Source of the DNA: an uncultured Prevotellaceae bacterium
GTDB taxonomy: Bacteria > Bacteroidota > Bacteroidia > Bacteroidales > Bacteroidaceae
Direction: 5' to 3'
Assembly (NCBI GenBank): GCA_945787625.1
Contig: CALZJL010000091.1
Span: 1-5,631 of the forward strand
Length of the DNA stretch: 5,631 nucleotides
Shown here: positions 1-5,631 of the stretch, in pieces
How positions within the stretch are numbered: position 1 is the stretch's first letter
Layout: each line of letters opens with the position of its first letter
Notes under the pieces: model-generated
What the model was told of the DNA's origin: nothing
Database searches by the model: none
What the model saw: only the letters and a program-made list of their open reading frames with translations
Made by a program: the position numbers and the translations under genes

Positions 1-437
1 GGTAGTTGCTTGTTGTCGTGGAGTATGCCGTCGGCTTCGAGCTGTGCGAGTATGGCGCGGCGTTTTTGCTGGAGGTCGCCGATGGTGTATGTGGGGTCGA
101 TGTCGAGGACGTTGAGTGAGTAGCCGTATGCTGTGTGAAAATTGACTTTGACTTTGAGCATGAGCTTGATGCCGGGACTGAGGCTGTGTCCTGTGGCTTG
201 CTGGAAGCCTCGGGAGAGGAGGGTGTAGCTGCCGGCCCATATCGTGATACGGGCTTTGGCTATGATGCCGCTGCGTTGGGACTCGTCGCGCTCGACGAGT
301 TCGCCGTAGTAGTGTCCTGCTCCTTGGAGGCGTCCTTCGACGAGCTCTCCGCAGACCCAGTATTCGTCGTCCATGGTGGACGTGAGTATGCTTCGCACCA
401 TGGCGTTTAGTTCGTAGAGAGTCAGGGCTTGTGGCAT
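1..437 (-). CDS. xseA: Exodeoxyribonuclease VII large subunit, N-terminal part (cut by left edge)
   Basis: The minus strand is open from an ATG at 435-437 to the window edge, giving 145 residues that I translated by hand. The product starts MPQALTLYELN and has the layout of the XseA N-terminal OB-fold: LTLYELN (5-11), WVCGEL (27-32), GHYYGEL (41-47), a beta-strand ARITIW (62-67), LSPGIKLMLKVKVNF (86-100), YSLNVLDIDP (106-115) and IGDLQQKRRAILAQLEADG (119-137). The last segments match the family pattern of a 'VxDIxP' strand followed by the helix leading to the nuclease domain. In this family the OB-fold binds single-stranded DNA and the missing C-terminal part carries the nuclease, working with the small subunit XseB to degrade ssDNA into oligonucleotides in mismatch repair and recombination. 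No other in-frame ATG lies just upstream, and the leader has no Shine-Dalgarno. It is divergent from mmdA with a 211-bp gap and no evident functional link. xseB may lie beyond the left edge. Confidence 0.9.
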   Translation of the reverse strand, partial: MPQALTLYELNAMVRSILTSTMDDEYWVCGELVEGRLQGAGHYYGELVERDESQRSGIIAKARITIWAGSYTLLSRGFQQATGHSLSPGIKLMLKVKVNFHTAYGYSLNVLDIDPTYTIGDLQQKRRAILAQLEADGILHDNKQL

Positions 438-458
438 TGTCGTGTGCGTTTTTTGTTG

Positions 459-466
459 CGAAGTTA
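459..466 (-). promoter_or_regulatory. Possible -7 element for xseA
   Basis: Read on the minus strand, this is TAACTTCG, one mismatch from the Bacteroidetes -7 consensus TAnnTTTG, about 22 bases upstream of the xseA ATG. I could not find a convincing TTTG -33 element at the right distance, so this is a weak call based on one half-site only. Confidence 0.25.
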
Positions 467-520
467 TACTTTCGTCGCCTATTCGTAAGTCTGACTTGCG
501 GTCTAAGTTGCTTGCACTCG

Positions 521-559
521 ACAAATCCAAATCAAAAACAGGTTTTTATTTGGATTTGT
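521..559. repeat. 39-bp palindrome overlapping the mmdA promoter
   Basis: A left arm ACAAATCCAAAT (521-532) is perfectly complementary to ATTTGGATTTGT (548-559). Inside it AAAAA (534-538) pairs with TTTTT (543-547), leaving an unpaired C at 533 and a CAGG loop (539-542). No run of T follows on either strand, so it does not look like a terminator. The right arm contains the best -33 candidate (549-552) for the mmdA promoter. That placement suggests a protein-binding operator, but this is an inference; the sequence shows only the symmetry and the overlap. Confidence 0.7.
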
Positions 560-580
560 TCTCACTTATTCGTAACTTTG
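549..580 (+). promoter_or_regulatory. Predicted promoter of the mmdADCB operon (Bacteroidetes-type)
   Basis: TTTG at 549-552 is followed by a 20-bp spacer and then TAACTTTG at 573-580, a full match to the Bacteroidetes -7 consensus TAnnTTTG. This predicts a transcription start near 585-590 and a 5' leader of roughly 60 bases to the mmdA ATG. A second TTTG at 555-558 would leave only a 14-bp spacer and is less likely. The -33 element sits inside the palindrome at 521-559, so a protein bound there would be placed to block transcription. Confidence 0.7.
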
Positions 581-587
581 CACAGAA

Positions 588-606
588 TTGTGTGCTCTGC
601 ACACGG
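588..606 (+). other. Small stem-loop at the predicted mRNA 5' end
   Basis: GTGTGC (590-595) and GCACAC (599-604) form a perfect 6-bp stem around a TCT loop, extendable by two T-G wobble pairs to 588-606. Because the predicted transcription start is at about 585-590, this hairpin would lie at or very near the 5' end of the operon mRNA, where such stems can slow decay. TGTGC (591-595) can instead pair with GCACA (580-584), but that partner is probably mostly upstream of the transcription start. The function is inferred. Confidence 0.35.
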
Positions 607-648
607 TAATCCAAGAAAAAATCAAATTTTCTAAATTAAATAAAAACG

Positions 649-2220
649 ATGAGTATTCAATCTGACAAAATCAAGGAGTTGGTAGAACTCCGTGCCAAGG
701 CGCGTATGGGCGGTGGCGAGAAGGCCATCGAGAAGCAGCACGCTAAGGGCAAGTTTACTGCTCGCGAGCGTATTGCCATGTTGCTCGACGAGGGCAGTTT
801 TGAGGAGATGGACATGTTTGTGGAGCATCGCTGTACGAACTTCGGCATGGACAAGAAGCATTATCTTGGCGATGGCGTGGTGACGGGTAGCGGTACTATC
901 GACGGCCGCTTGGTCTATGTGTTTGCTCAGGACTTTACGGTGAGTGCCGGCTCGCTGTCTGAGATGCTTGCAAGCAAGATTTGCAAGGTGATGGATATGG
1001 CAATGAAGGTGGGGGCTCCTGTGATTGGTCTGAACGACTCGGGTGGTGCTCGTCTGCAGGAGGGTATCAATGCCTTGGCTGGATATGCCGAGATTTTCCA
1101 GCGCAATATCATGGCTTCGGGTGTGATTCCTCAGATTAGCGGTATCTTTGGCCCTTGCGCTGGTGGTGCTGTGTATAGCCCTGCGCTGACTGATTTCACT
1201 CTGATGGTCGAGAATACTTCCTACATGTTCCTCACTGGTCCCGGCCCTGTCAAGGCTGTGCTGGGCGAGGTTGTGACTCAGGAGCAGCTCGGTGGTGCAA
1301 GTGTGCATGCCACGAAGTCTGGTGTGACTCACTTCACGGCTTCCAACGAGGAGGAGGCAATCCTTATGATTAAACAGCTGATTAGCTATCTGCCTCAGAA
1401 CAATCTGGAGAAGACTCCGCGTATCGAGTGTACTGATCCTATCAATCGTATGGAGGACTATCTGAATGATATCATCCCGGATAATCCTAACGAACCGTAT
1501 GATATGTATCAGGTCATCAGTGGTATCGTGGACAATGGTGAGTTTATGGAGGTTCAGCCAAACTATGCCAAGAATATCATCATCGGTTTTGCTCGTTTCA
1601 ATGGTATGACGGTGGGCATCGTGGCCAACCAGCCCAAGCAGTTGGCAGGTGTGCTGGATTGCAATGCGAGCCGCAAGGCTGCTCGTTTCGTGCGTACTTG
1701 CGATGCGTTTAACATTCCTCTGGTGACGCTGGTTGATGTGCCCGGATTCTTGCCTGGCACGGGTCAGGAGTATAATGCTGTGATTCTGCATGGTGCTAAG
1801 TTGCTGTATGCTTATGGTGAGTGTACTGTGCCTAAGGTTACGGTGACGCTGCGCAAGAGTTATGGCGGGTCGCATATCGTGATGAGCTGCAAGCAGCTGC
1901 GTGGCGACTTGAACTATGCTTGGCCTTCATCGGAGATTGCCGTGATGGGCGCAAGCGGTGCTGCGAGTGTGCTCTATGCTAAGGATGCTAAGGCTCTGAA
2001 GGACGAGGGCAAGGCAGAGGAGGCTAAGGCTTTCATCAAGGAGAAAGAGGACGAGTACAACAAGTTGTTTGCGACTCCGTATCAGGCTGCAAAGTATGGC
2101 TATATCGACGATGTCATTGAGCCTCGCAACACTCGTTTCCGTATAATACGTGCGCTTGACCAGCTTGACAACAAGAAGGCTCACAATCCAGCCAAGAAGC
2201 ACGGTAATATACCTTTGTAG
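649..2220 (+). CDS. mmdA: Methylmalonyl-CoA decarboxylase alpha subunit (biotin-dependent carboxyltransferase)
   Basis: This 523-residue protein is a complete carboxyltransferase of the acyl-CoA carboxylase beta / MmdA family, close to the usual 510-525 residues. It transfers the carboxyl group from (S)-methylmalonyl-CoA to carrier biotin, giving propionyl-CoA, in the cytoplasm at the membrane complex. Two crotonase-like halves are visible. The N-terminal half has [12 protein letters not shown] (129-140) and the oxyanion-type loop [13 protein letters not shown] (168-180). The C-terminal half has [11 protein letters not shown] (317-327), [15 protein letters not shown] (351-365) and [11 protein letters not shown] (392-402). 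The end KKHGNIPL (516-523) is typical of decarboxylase alpha subunits in this group. The start ATG has no Shine-Dalgarno but an A/T-rich leader, normal for Bacteroidetes. PccB-type propionyl-CoA carboxylases share the fold, but the downstream OadG- and OadB-type subunits argue for the decarboxylase. The substrate is inferred from family and context; another acyl-CoA cannot be excluded. Confidence 0.93.
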   Translation: MSIQSDKIKELVELRAKARMGGGEKAIEKQHAKGKFTARERIAMLLDEGSFEEMDMFVEHRCTNFGMDKKHYLGDGVVTGSGTIDGRLVYVFAQDFTVSAGSLSEMLASKICKVMDMAMKVGAPVIGLNDSGGARLQEGINALAGYAEIFQRNIMASGVIPQISGIFGPCAGGAVYSPALTDFTLMVENTSYMFLTGPGPVKAVLGEVVTQEQLGGASVHATKSGVTHFTASNEEEAILMIKQLISYLPQNNLEKTPRIECTDPINRMEDYLNDIIPDNPNEPYDMYQVISGIVDNGEFMEVQPNYAKNIIIGFARFNGMTVGIVANQPKQLAGVLDCNASRKAARFVRTCDAFNIPLVTLVDVPGFLPGTGQEYNAVILHGAKLLYAYGECTVPKVTVTLRKSYGGSHIVMSCKQLRGDLNYAWPSSEIAVMGASGAASVLYAKDAKALKDEGKAEEAKAFIKEKEDEYNKLFATPYQAAKYGYIDDVIEPRNTRFRIIRALDQLDNKKAHNPAKKHGNIPL

Positions 2221-2385
2221 TTGTTTGGTGGTTTGGTTGTTTAGTTGTTTGGTTGATACTAACGACTATTCCCCCCACTTGACCATCTGATATACGAAAC
2301 AACCAACTAAACAACTAACCAAACAACCAAACAACAAACAACCAACCAAACAACAAAAGACCCAAACAACCAAACAACAAACCAA
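2221..2385 (+). repeat. 8-bp repeat tract in inverted orientation; hairpin and leader between mmdA and mmdD
   Basis: Directly after the mmdA stop come four 8-bp units: TTGTTTGG (2221), TGGTTTGG (2229), TTGTTTAG (2237) and TTGTTTGG (2245). After about 43 non-repetitive bases, which include a run of six C (2271-2276), the reverse-complement unit CCAAACAA appears exactly at 2319, 2327, 2346, 2362 and 2370, mixed with variants and 4-bp CCAA insertions, ending at the mmdD ATG. CAACTAAACAAC is one perfect 12-bp block of complementarity (2304-2315 with 2236-2247), and adjoining blocks pair with one gap and one mismatch. In RNA this allows a long stem in several registers. The right half, from about 2296, contains almost only A and C and would be an unstructured ribosome landing site when free. 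There is no Shine-Dalgarno. A role in setting MmdA:MmdD ratios is an inference. Confidence 0.85.
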
Positions 2386-2715
2386 ATGACATTGCTATCT
2401 GTAACAACTTCGACTTGGTTGATGACTCTCGTGGGAGTCAGCGTGGTGTTTGTCATCTTGCTCATGTTGGTGTTTATCTTGAATATCTTCACACTCATTG
2501 CCCGTAAGACTAAGGCTAAGGTGGTGAACGTCAAGGTGGCACAGACTGAGAGGAAGCAAGCTAAGGCATTTGATCAGGCGAGCGAGGTGGAGAAAGCGGC
2601 TGTAGCGGTGGCGTTGTATCTGTACTATAATGATGCCCACGACCACGAGAGTGGAGTGCTGACGCATACGTACAACTTCCATCACTGGCGTCGCGAGTTG
2701 AATCCGCAAATCTAA
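2386..2715 (+). CDS. mmdD: Methylmalonyl-CoA decarboxylase small membrane-anchor subunit (OadG family)
   Basis: This is a 109-residue protein with one strongly hydrophobic segment at about residues 11-38, followed by a basic stretch (RKTKAK, 40-45) that predicts the C-terminus inside the cell. The cytoplasmic tail has a charged helix ending in EVEKAAVAVALYLYYN (67-82), then a His/Asp/Glu-rich turn HDHES (85-89) and an aromatic end HHWRRELNPQI (99-109). This layout, one membrane helix plus a short soluble tail with the 'AAVALALYLY...HD.E' pattern, is that of Bacteroidetes OadG/MmdD subunits. In the characterised oxaloacetate decarboxylase, OadG joins the carboxyltransferase to the membrane pump and stabilises the complex. 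Sequence conservation in this family is low, so the call rests strongly on its place between mmdA and mmdC. The ATG directly follows the A/C-rich repeat leader. The stop is 24 bases before the mmdC ATG. Confidence 0.88.
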   Translation: MTLLSVTTSTWLMTLVGVSVVFVILLMLVFILNIFTLIARKTKAKVVNVKVAQTERKQAKAFDQASEVEKAAVAVALYLYYNDAHDHESGVLTHTYNFHHWRRELNPQI

Positions 2716-2739
2716 TTATATTTTTCATCATTGATTGTC

Positions 2740-3459
2740 ATGAAAGAATTCAAATTCAATATCGGTGGGCAGGACTATACTGCTACTGTAGTCGAGGAGA
2801 AAAAGGCCGGCTCGCTCACCGTCACTCTCAACGGCCAGAAATATAGTGTAGAGATACCTCAGGTGAAGCACGAGGCTCCGCGTCCTGGGGTGGCTATGGC
2901 TGGTCACCCTGCTGCGGCTCAGACGGGCGGTCCCAAGACTGTCATCAGCGAATTGCCTGGCACGGTGACCGACATCAAGGTAAAAGATGGCGACCGCGTG
3001 AAGAAAGGCGATGTGCTTCTTGTCATCGAGGCTATGAAGATGGCTAACGATATCGTCAGCGAGGTGGACGGCACGGTGCAGAAAGTGGCTGTTAGCCAAG
3101 GGCAGAATGTCAGTCAGGGCGACGTCCTGGTCGAGATGACTGCCGACTTCGTGGCTGCCGCTGCTCCGGGACTGGCTCCTAAGCCTGCTCCTGCTGCCGT
3201 ACATCATGAGGCTCCTGCGCCCGTGGCTCCCAAGCTTGCTGCTGGCAACAATGCTGTGACTGCCCCTCTGCCTGGCACGGTCACTAAGATTATGGTCAAG
3301 GCTGGCGATACGGTGTCGCCCAATGATACCGTGTGTCTGCTTGAGGCCATGAAGATGGAGAATACAATCAGTGCTGGTATGTCAGGTACGGTCAAGTCTG
3401 TCAATGTCCAGGAGGGTGCGCAGGTACAGCAGGGTGATGTAATCGTTGAGCTTGCCTAA
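2740..3459 (+). CDS. mmdC: Biotin carrier subunit of methylmalonyl-CoA decarboxylase with two biotinyl domains
   Basis: I chose the ATG at 2740 (start [10 protein letters not shown]), typical of this subunit, over an in-frame TTG at 2731. The 239-residue product carries the carboxyl group on biotin between MmdA and the membrane pump MmdB. Residues 1-40 form the N-terminal beta-rich module seen in MmdC proteins, followed by a Pro/Ala-rich stretch. Two complete biotinyl/lipoyl-type domains follow: domain 1 at 68-134 with EAMKMAN (Lys100) and domain 2 at 173-239 with EAMKMEN (Lys205). They are joined by an Ala/Pro-rich flexible linker (about 135-172). Both lysines lie in intact AMKM biotinylation motifs, and both domains keep the LPGTVT strand at the start and the QGDV turn near the end. 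By hand alignment they share 34 of 67 residues, so this is not a very recent copy. Usual MmdC/GcdC carriers have a single domain and about 120-170 residues, so this one is unusually long. Confidence 0.92.
   Translation: MKEFKFNIGGQDYTATVVEEKKAGSLTVTLNGQKYSVEIPQVKHEAPRPGVAMAGHPAAAQTGGPKTVISELPGTVTDIKVKDGDRVKKGDVLLVIEAMKMANDIVSEVDGTVQKVAVSQGQNVSQGDVLVEMTADFVAAAAPGLAPKPAPAAVHHEAPAPVAPKLAAGNNAVTAPLPGTVTKIMVKAGDTVSPNDTVCLLEAMKMENTISAGMSGTVKSVNVQEGAQVQQGDVIVELA
2954..3281 (+). repeat. Internal duplication in mmdC (13-bp exact repeat marks both domain starts)
   Basis: TGCCTGGCACGGT occurs exactly at 2954-2966 and 3269-3281, at the same position of each biotinyl domain (codons for LPGTV). The wider duplication covers about 2941-3141 and 3256-3456 but has diverged: the biotin motifs are coded by gaggctatgaagatggct and gaggccatgaagatggag. 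An identical 13-mer inside diverged copies could be chance, selection, or occasional exchange between the copies. Confidence 0.7.
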
Positions 3460-3472
3460 CATACAATACTCC

Positions 3473-3478
3473 GAGGAG
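3473..3478 (+). promoter_or_regulatory. Shine-Dalgarno-like site deciding the mmdB start
   Basis: GAGGAG ends three bases before the ATG at 3482. It supports that ATG over the in-frame TTG at 3446, which would lie inside the mmdC coding region. A clear Shine-Dalgarno is uncommon in this otherwise SD-poor operon, although the 3-base spacing is short. Confidence 0.55.
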
Positions 3479-3481
3479 AAA

Positions 3482-4771
3482 ATGAAGAAGTCTTTTAAAA
3501 CCTTCGGAATCCTTTCGCTGATGTTGCTCGTGGCTGCTCCGCTTATGGCTGCGGAGGTGGATATGGGCGAAAAGGTGAGTGGATTCTTTGAGGAGATGGG
3601 TATTGTACAGTTCTTCGTGGGCGAGGGCTGGAAGAATGCTGTGATGATTGGCATAGGGTGCTTCTTGCTCTTCCTTGCCATCGTCAAGAAGTATGAACCG
3701 CTGCTGTTGCTGCCGATAGCGTTTGGCATGCTGCTGACCAACTTGCCCGGTGCAGGCTTGTTTGACTCGGCTATGTGGAACGAGCATTTTCTCAACGCTT
3801 CGTCGCCTCACTATCACGACTACAACTATGTCTTTGCCAACGGTGGCTTGCTTGATGTGCTTTACGTTGGGGTCAAGATGGGTGTGTATCCCTGTCTTAT
3901 CTTCCTGGGCGTGGGTGCCATGACGGACTTCGGTCCTCTCATAGCCAATCCCAAGAGCCTCCTGCTCGGTGCTGCGGCGCAAATCGGTATCTTCGCCACG
4001 TTTGTCGTGACTCAGATGGATCTGCCCATCTTCGGCTTTACTCCGGCTCAGGCGGCTTCTATCGGTATCATCGGTGGCGCTGATGGCCCTACGGCTATAT
4101 TCCTCACTTCGAAGCTTGCTCCCGAACTGCTTGGCCCTATCGCGGTGGCGGCGTATAGCTATATGGCTCTGGTGCCTGTGATTCAGCCGCCTATCATGCG
4201 TGCGCTGACGACGAAGAGTGAGCGTATGATCAAGATGGAACAGCTGCGCACGGTCTCCAAGCGTGAGAAGATTATCTTCCCTATCGTGGTAGCTGTGGTG
4301 GTGAGCCTTATAGTGCCTAGTGCTGCAACTCTGATTGGTTGTCTTATGCTGGGCAATCTGATGAAGGAGAGTGGCGTGGTGGAGCGTCTGAGCAAGGCTG
4401 CGCAGAACGAGCTTAACAACATCGTTGTCATCTGTCTCGGACTGACGGTGGGTGCTACGGCAACGGCTGAGAGTTTCCTCAACTGGAACACTATCGGTAT
4501 CCTCTGCGTCGGCATAGTAGCCTTTGGCATCGGCTCGGCAAGCGGTGTGCTCATGGCCAAGATTATGAATCTTTTCCTCAAGAAGAAGATTAATCCGTTG
4601 ATTGGTTCGGCTGGCGTGAGTGCTGTGCCTATGGCTGCACGTGTGAGCCAGACCGAGGGGCAGAAGGCTGATCCGCGCAACTTCCTGCTGATGCACGCTA
4701 TGGGGCCGAACGTGGCAGGCGTGATAGGAAGCGCCGTGGCTGCGGGTATACTGCTCAGCATACTCGGTTAA
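3482..4771 (+). CDS. mmdB: Sodium-pumping decarboxylase beta subunit (OadB/GcdB/MmdB family)
   Basis: The 429-residue integral membrane protein decarboxylates carboxybiotin and uses the energy to export Na+. Residues expected for Na+/carboxybiotin handling in OadB are present: [10 protein letters not shown] (198-207, Asp201, equivalent to Asp203 of Klebsiella OadB) and [13 protein letters not shown] (371-383), with Asn371, Gly375 and Ser380 at the spacing of Asn373, Gly377 and Ser382. Other family blocks are [12 protein letters not shown] (71-82), [15 protein letters not shown] (136-150), [17 protein letters not shown] (224-240) and [21 protein letters not shown] (402-422). About ten hydrophobic segments can be seen. 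The N-terminus, MKKSF followed by a hydrophobic core and LMAA (21-24), resembles a Sec signal peptide with cleavage near residue 24, which the classic short-N-terminus OadB proteins lack. The ATG lies 22 bases past the mmdC stop. OadB, GcdB and MmdB cannot be told apart from this subunit alone; mmdA decides the name. Confidence 0.93.
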   Translation: MKKSFKTFGILSLMLLVAAPLMAAEVDMGEKVSGFFEEMGIVQFFVGEGWKNAVMIGIGCFLLFLAIVKKYEPLLLLPIAFGMLLTNLPGAGLFDSAMWNEHFLNASSPHYHDYNYVFANGGLLDVLYVGVKMGVYPCLIFLGVGAMTDFGPLIANPKSLLLGAAAQIGIFATFVVTQMDLPIFGFTPAQAASIGIIGGADGPTAIFLTSKLAPELLGPIAVAAYSYMALVPVIQPPIMRALTTKSERMIKMEQLRTVSKREKIIFPIVVAVVVSLIVPSAATLIGCLMLGNLMKESGVVERLSKAAQNELNNIVVICLGLTVGATATAESFLNWNTIGILCVGIVAFGIGSASGVLMAKIMNLFLKKKINPLIGSAGVSAVPMAARVSQTEGQKADPRNFLLMHAMGPNVAGVIGSAVAAGILLSILG

Positions 4772-4798
4772 CAGTTAATGGAAAGTAATAATAAATGT

Positions 4799-4836
4799 GA
4801 AAGGTCACGGTTTTTTATCGTGACCTTTTAGTTTTT
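4799..4836 (+). terminator. Factor-independent terminator of the mmd operon
   Basis: AAAGGTCACG (4800-4809) pairs perfectly with CGTGACCTTT (4819-4828) over 10 bp, around a 9-base loop (4810-4818). The T-rich stretch TTAGTTTTT follows directly. It begins 28 bases after the mmdB stop and separates the operon from the downstream gene. Confidence 0.88.
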
Positions 4837-4851
4837 CTCAATTTTTTGCTT

Positions 4852-4859
4852 TATCTTCG
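4852..4859 (+). promoter_or_regulatory. Possible -7 element for the HD-domain gene
   Basis: TATCTTCG is one mismatch from TAnnTTTG and lies 41 bases before the ATG at 4901. No clean TTTG is found 19-21 bp upstream: the sequence there is TTAG, within the tail of the terminator. The rest of the 129-bp gap (4772-4900) holds only the terminator and A/T-rich sequence. The strong terminator upstream makes a separate promoter likely, but this exact site is uncertain. Confidence 0.35.
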
Positions 4860-4900
4860 CCTTGGTTTTTGATTATGTCGCACAACTAAATGAATGTAAT

Positions 4901-5631
4901 ATGGAAAACTCCAAGACTCCTAAGGAATTGACGGTTGAAGAGAAGATTATCTCGCTCGTGGACAGAATGGTCAGGGAGCAGACTGGTGGTGATGACTTGC
5001 CTTGCAGGGTGATTGACTATCTGCTGGGCGACGCAGAGATAAAGGCTATACAGGACTATGCCAACAATGTCTCCATATCGCGCCTTGGTTATAATGACCA
5101 CGGTCCCGTACACATGAAGATGGTGACGTACAATGCTCTGAAGATGCTCTCCATACTGCACGAGGCGTATATCTCCACCAATCTTGAGAACGAGGGGGCA
5201 GGAAGCTTTGCCGACAGTGTGGCTGCGGTGATGATTGCTGCCATGATGCATGATTTCGGCATGAGCATGGGGCGCAAGAATCATGAGTTCTATTCGAGCA
5301 TCATAGCTTTCACGATAATTGACAAACTGCTTGTGAAGGTTTTGCCTGATGAGGCTGACGTGGTGCGCCGCACGGTAATCCGCTCTCTCGCCATGGAGGG
5401 CATCGTCGGACACATGGGCACTCAGCCCATACACTCGCTTGAGGCTGGAATCATACTTGTCGCCGATGGCTGCGACATGACTAAGGGTCGCGCACGTATA
5501 TCGCTCGAAATCAACTCAAACCCCACGGTTGGCGATATTCACAAATACTCTGCCAACTCGATAGAAAGGGTGAAGATAAGACACGGTGATGAGCGTCCTT
5601 TGAAGATTGAGGTACAGATGAAATCCGAGGT
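4901..5631 (+). CDS. HD-domain metal-dependent phosphohydrolase, N-terminal part (cut by right edge)
   Basis: The frame is open from the ATG at 4901 to the window edge, giving 243 residues (hand translation). It has the HD-superfamily pattern: a first histidine in GYNDHGPVH (63-71, His71), the His-Asp pair in AAMMHDFGMSM (113-123, His117 and Asp118), and a distal aspartate in LVADGCDMTKGRARI (186-200, Asp189 or Asp192). These would bind metal ions, and HD proteins usually hydrolyse phosphate esters such as nucleotides or cyclic nucleotides. The 'RLGYNDHGPVH ... ADG.DMTKGRARI' combination marks a conserved HD subgroup found in archaea and bacteria, whose substrate I do not know. After the HD core it continues with IHKYSANSIERVKI (213-226) and a beta-rich tail. 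No signal peptide or membrane segment is visible in this part. The two nearby upstream ATGs (4890, 4894) are out of frame. A terminator separates it from mmdB, so a role in the decarboxylase is not supported. Confidence 0.85.
   Translation, partial: MENSKTPKELTVEEKIISLVDRMVREQTGGDDLPCRVIDYLLGDAEIKAIQDYANNVSISRLGYNDHGPVHMKMVTYNALKMLSILHEAYISTNLENEGAGSFADSVAAVMIAAMMHDFGMSMGRKNHEFYSSIIAFTIIDKLLVKVLPDEADVVRRTVIRSLAMEGIVGHMGTQPIHSLEAGIILVADGCDMTKGRARISLEINSNPTVGDIHKYSANSIERVKIRHGDERPLKIEVQMKSE

Noticed and set aside
135..410. A 91-residue plus-strand open frame
   Set aside because: It is antisense to xseA, which has a clear OB-fold family match on the other strand.
521..559. Palindrome as a terminator for either flanking gene
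   Set aside because: No T-run follows the stem on either strand, and both flanking genes are transcribed away from it.
431..634. A 67-residue plus-strand open frame in the divergent intergenic region
   Set aside because: It starts at a GTG inside the xseA 5' end, runs through the palindrome and promoter, and has no ribosome site or recognisable family.
631..1875. A 414-residue open frame on the minus strand, antisense to mmdA
   Set aside because: It lies wholly over the well-supported mmdA and has a His/Arg/Thr-rich composition typical of a reverse-frame shadow, with no recognisable domain.
2221..2385. Inverted-repeat tract as a miniature transposable element or CRISPR array
   Set aside because: The arms are made of short tandem units rather than defined terminal repeats, there is no visible target-site duplication, and there are no regular spacers.
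3401..4696. A 431-residue open frame on the minus strand, antisense to mmdB
   Set aside because: Rich in His, Arg and Gln with no domain or membrane pattern; it is the shadow of mmdB, which has strong family motifs.
4886..5434. A 182-residue minus-strand open frame at the right end
   Set aside because: It overlaps the HD-domain gene, whose metal-binding motifs are clear on the plus strand.

Overview
The window most likely comes from a member of the Bacteroidales, with Prevotella or a close relative the best guess. Three things point there: the leaders are A/T- or A/C-rich and mostly lack Shine-Dalgarno sequences; a Bacteroidetes-type promoter (TTTG, 20 bp, TAnnTTTG) lies in front of the main operon; and the gene order mmdA-mmdD-mmdC-mmdB fits the propionate-forming succinate pathway of this group. 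The genus is an inference from style, not from a marker gene.

Layout. (1) Positions 1-437, minus strand: the N-terminal 145 residues of exodeoxyribonuclease VII large subunit (XseA), running off the left edge. (2) Positions 438-648: a divergent intergenic region with the operon promoter, a 39-bp palindrome that covers the -33 element, and small stem-loops in the predicted 5' leader. (3) Positions 649-4771, plus strand: a four-gene operon for a biotin-dependent, sodium-pumping decarboxylase, most likely methylmalonyl-CoA decarboxylase. It encodes the carboxyltransferase alpha subunit (mmdA), a small OadG-type membrane anchor (mmdD), the biotin carrier (mmdC) and the OadB-type membrane sodium pump (mmdB). 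A factor-independent terminator follows at about 4799-4836. (4) Positions 4901-5631, plus strand: the first 243 residues of an HD-domain metal-dependent phosphohydrolase, cut by the right edge and probably transcribed from its own promoter.

How the genes work together. By family knowledge, MmdA moves the carboxyl group of (S)-methylmalonyl-CoA to biotin on MmdC and releases propionyl-CoA. The membrane subunit MmdB decarboxylates carboxybiotin and couples this to Na+ export. MmdD holds the soluble and membrane parts together. This conserves energy at the last step of succinate-to-propionate fermentation.

Three points stand out. The biotin carrier has two complete, divergent biotinyl domains, each with its own AMKM lysine. 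The mmdA-mmdD gap is built from an 8-bp repeat (TTGTTTGG / CCAAACAA) in opposite orientations, able to fold into a long hairpin whose right arm is the mmdD leader. The palindrome over the operon promoter looks like an operator. I found no wholly unknown gene system: the novelty, if any, is in the double-biotin carrier and the repeat-built leader.
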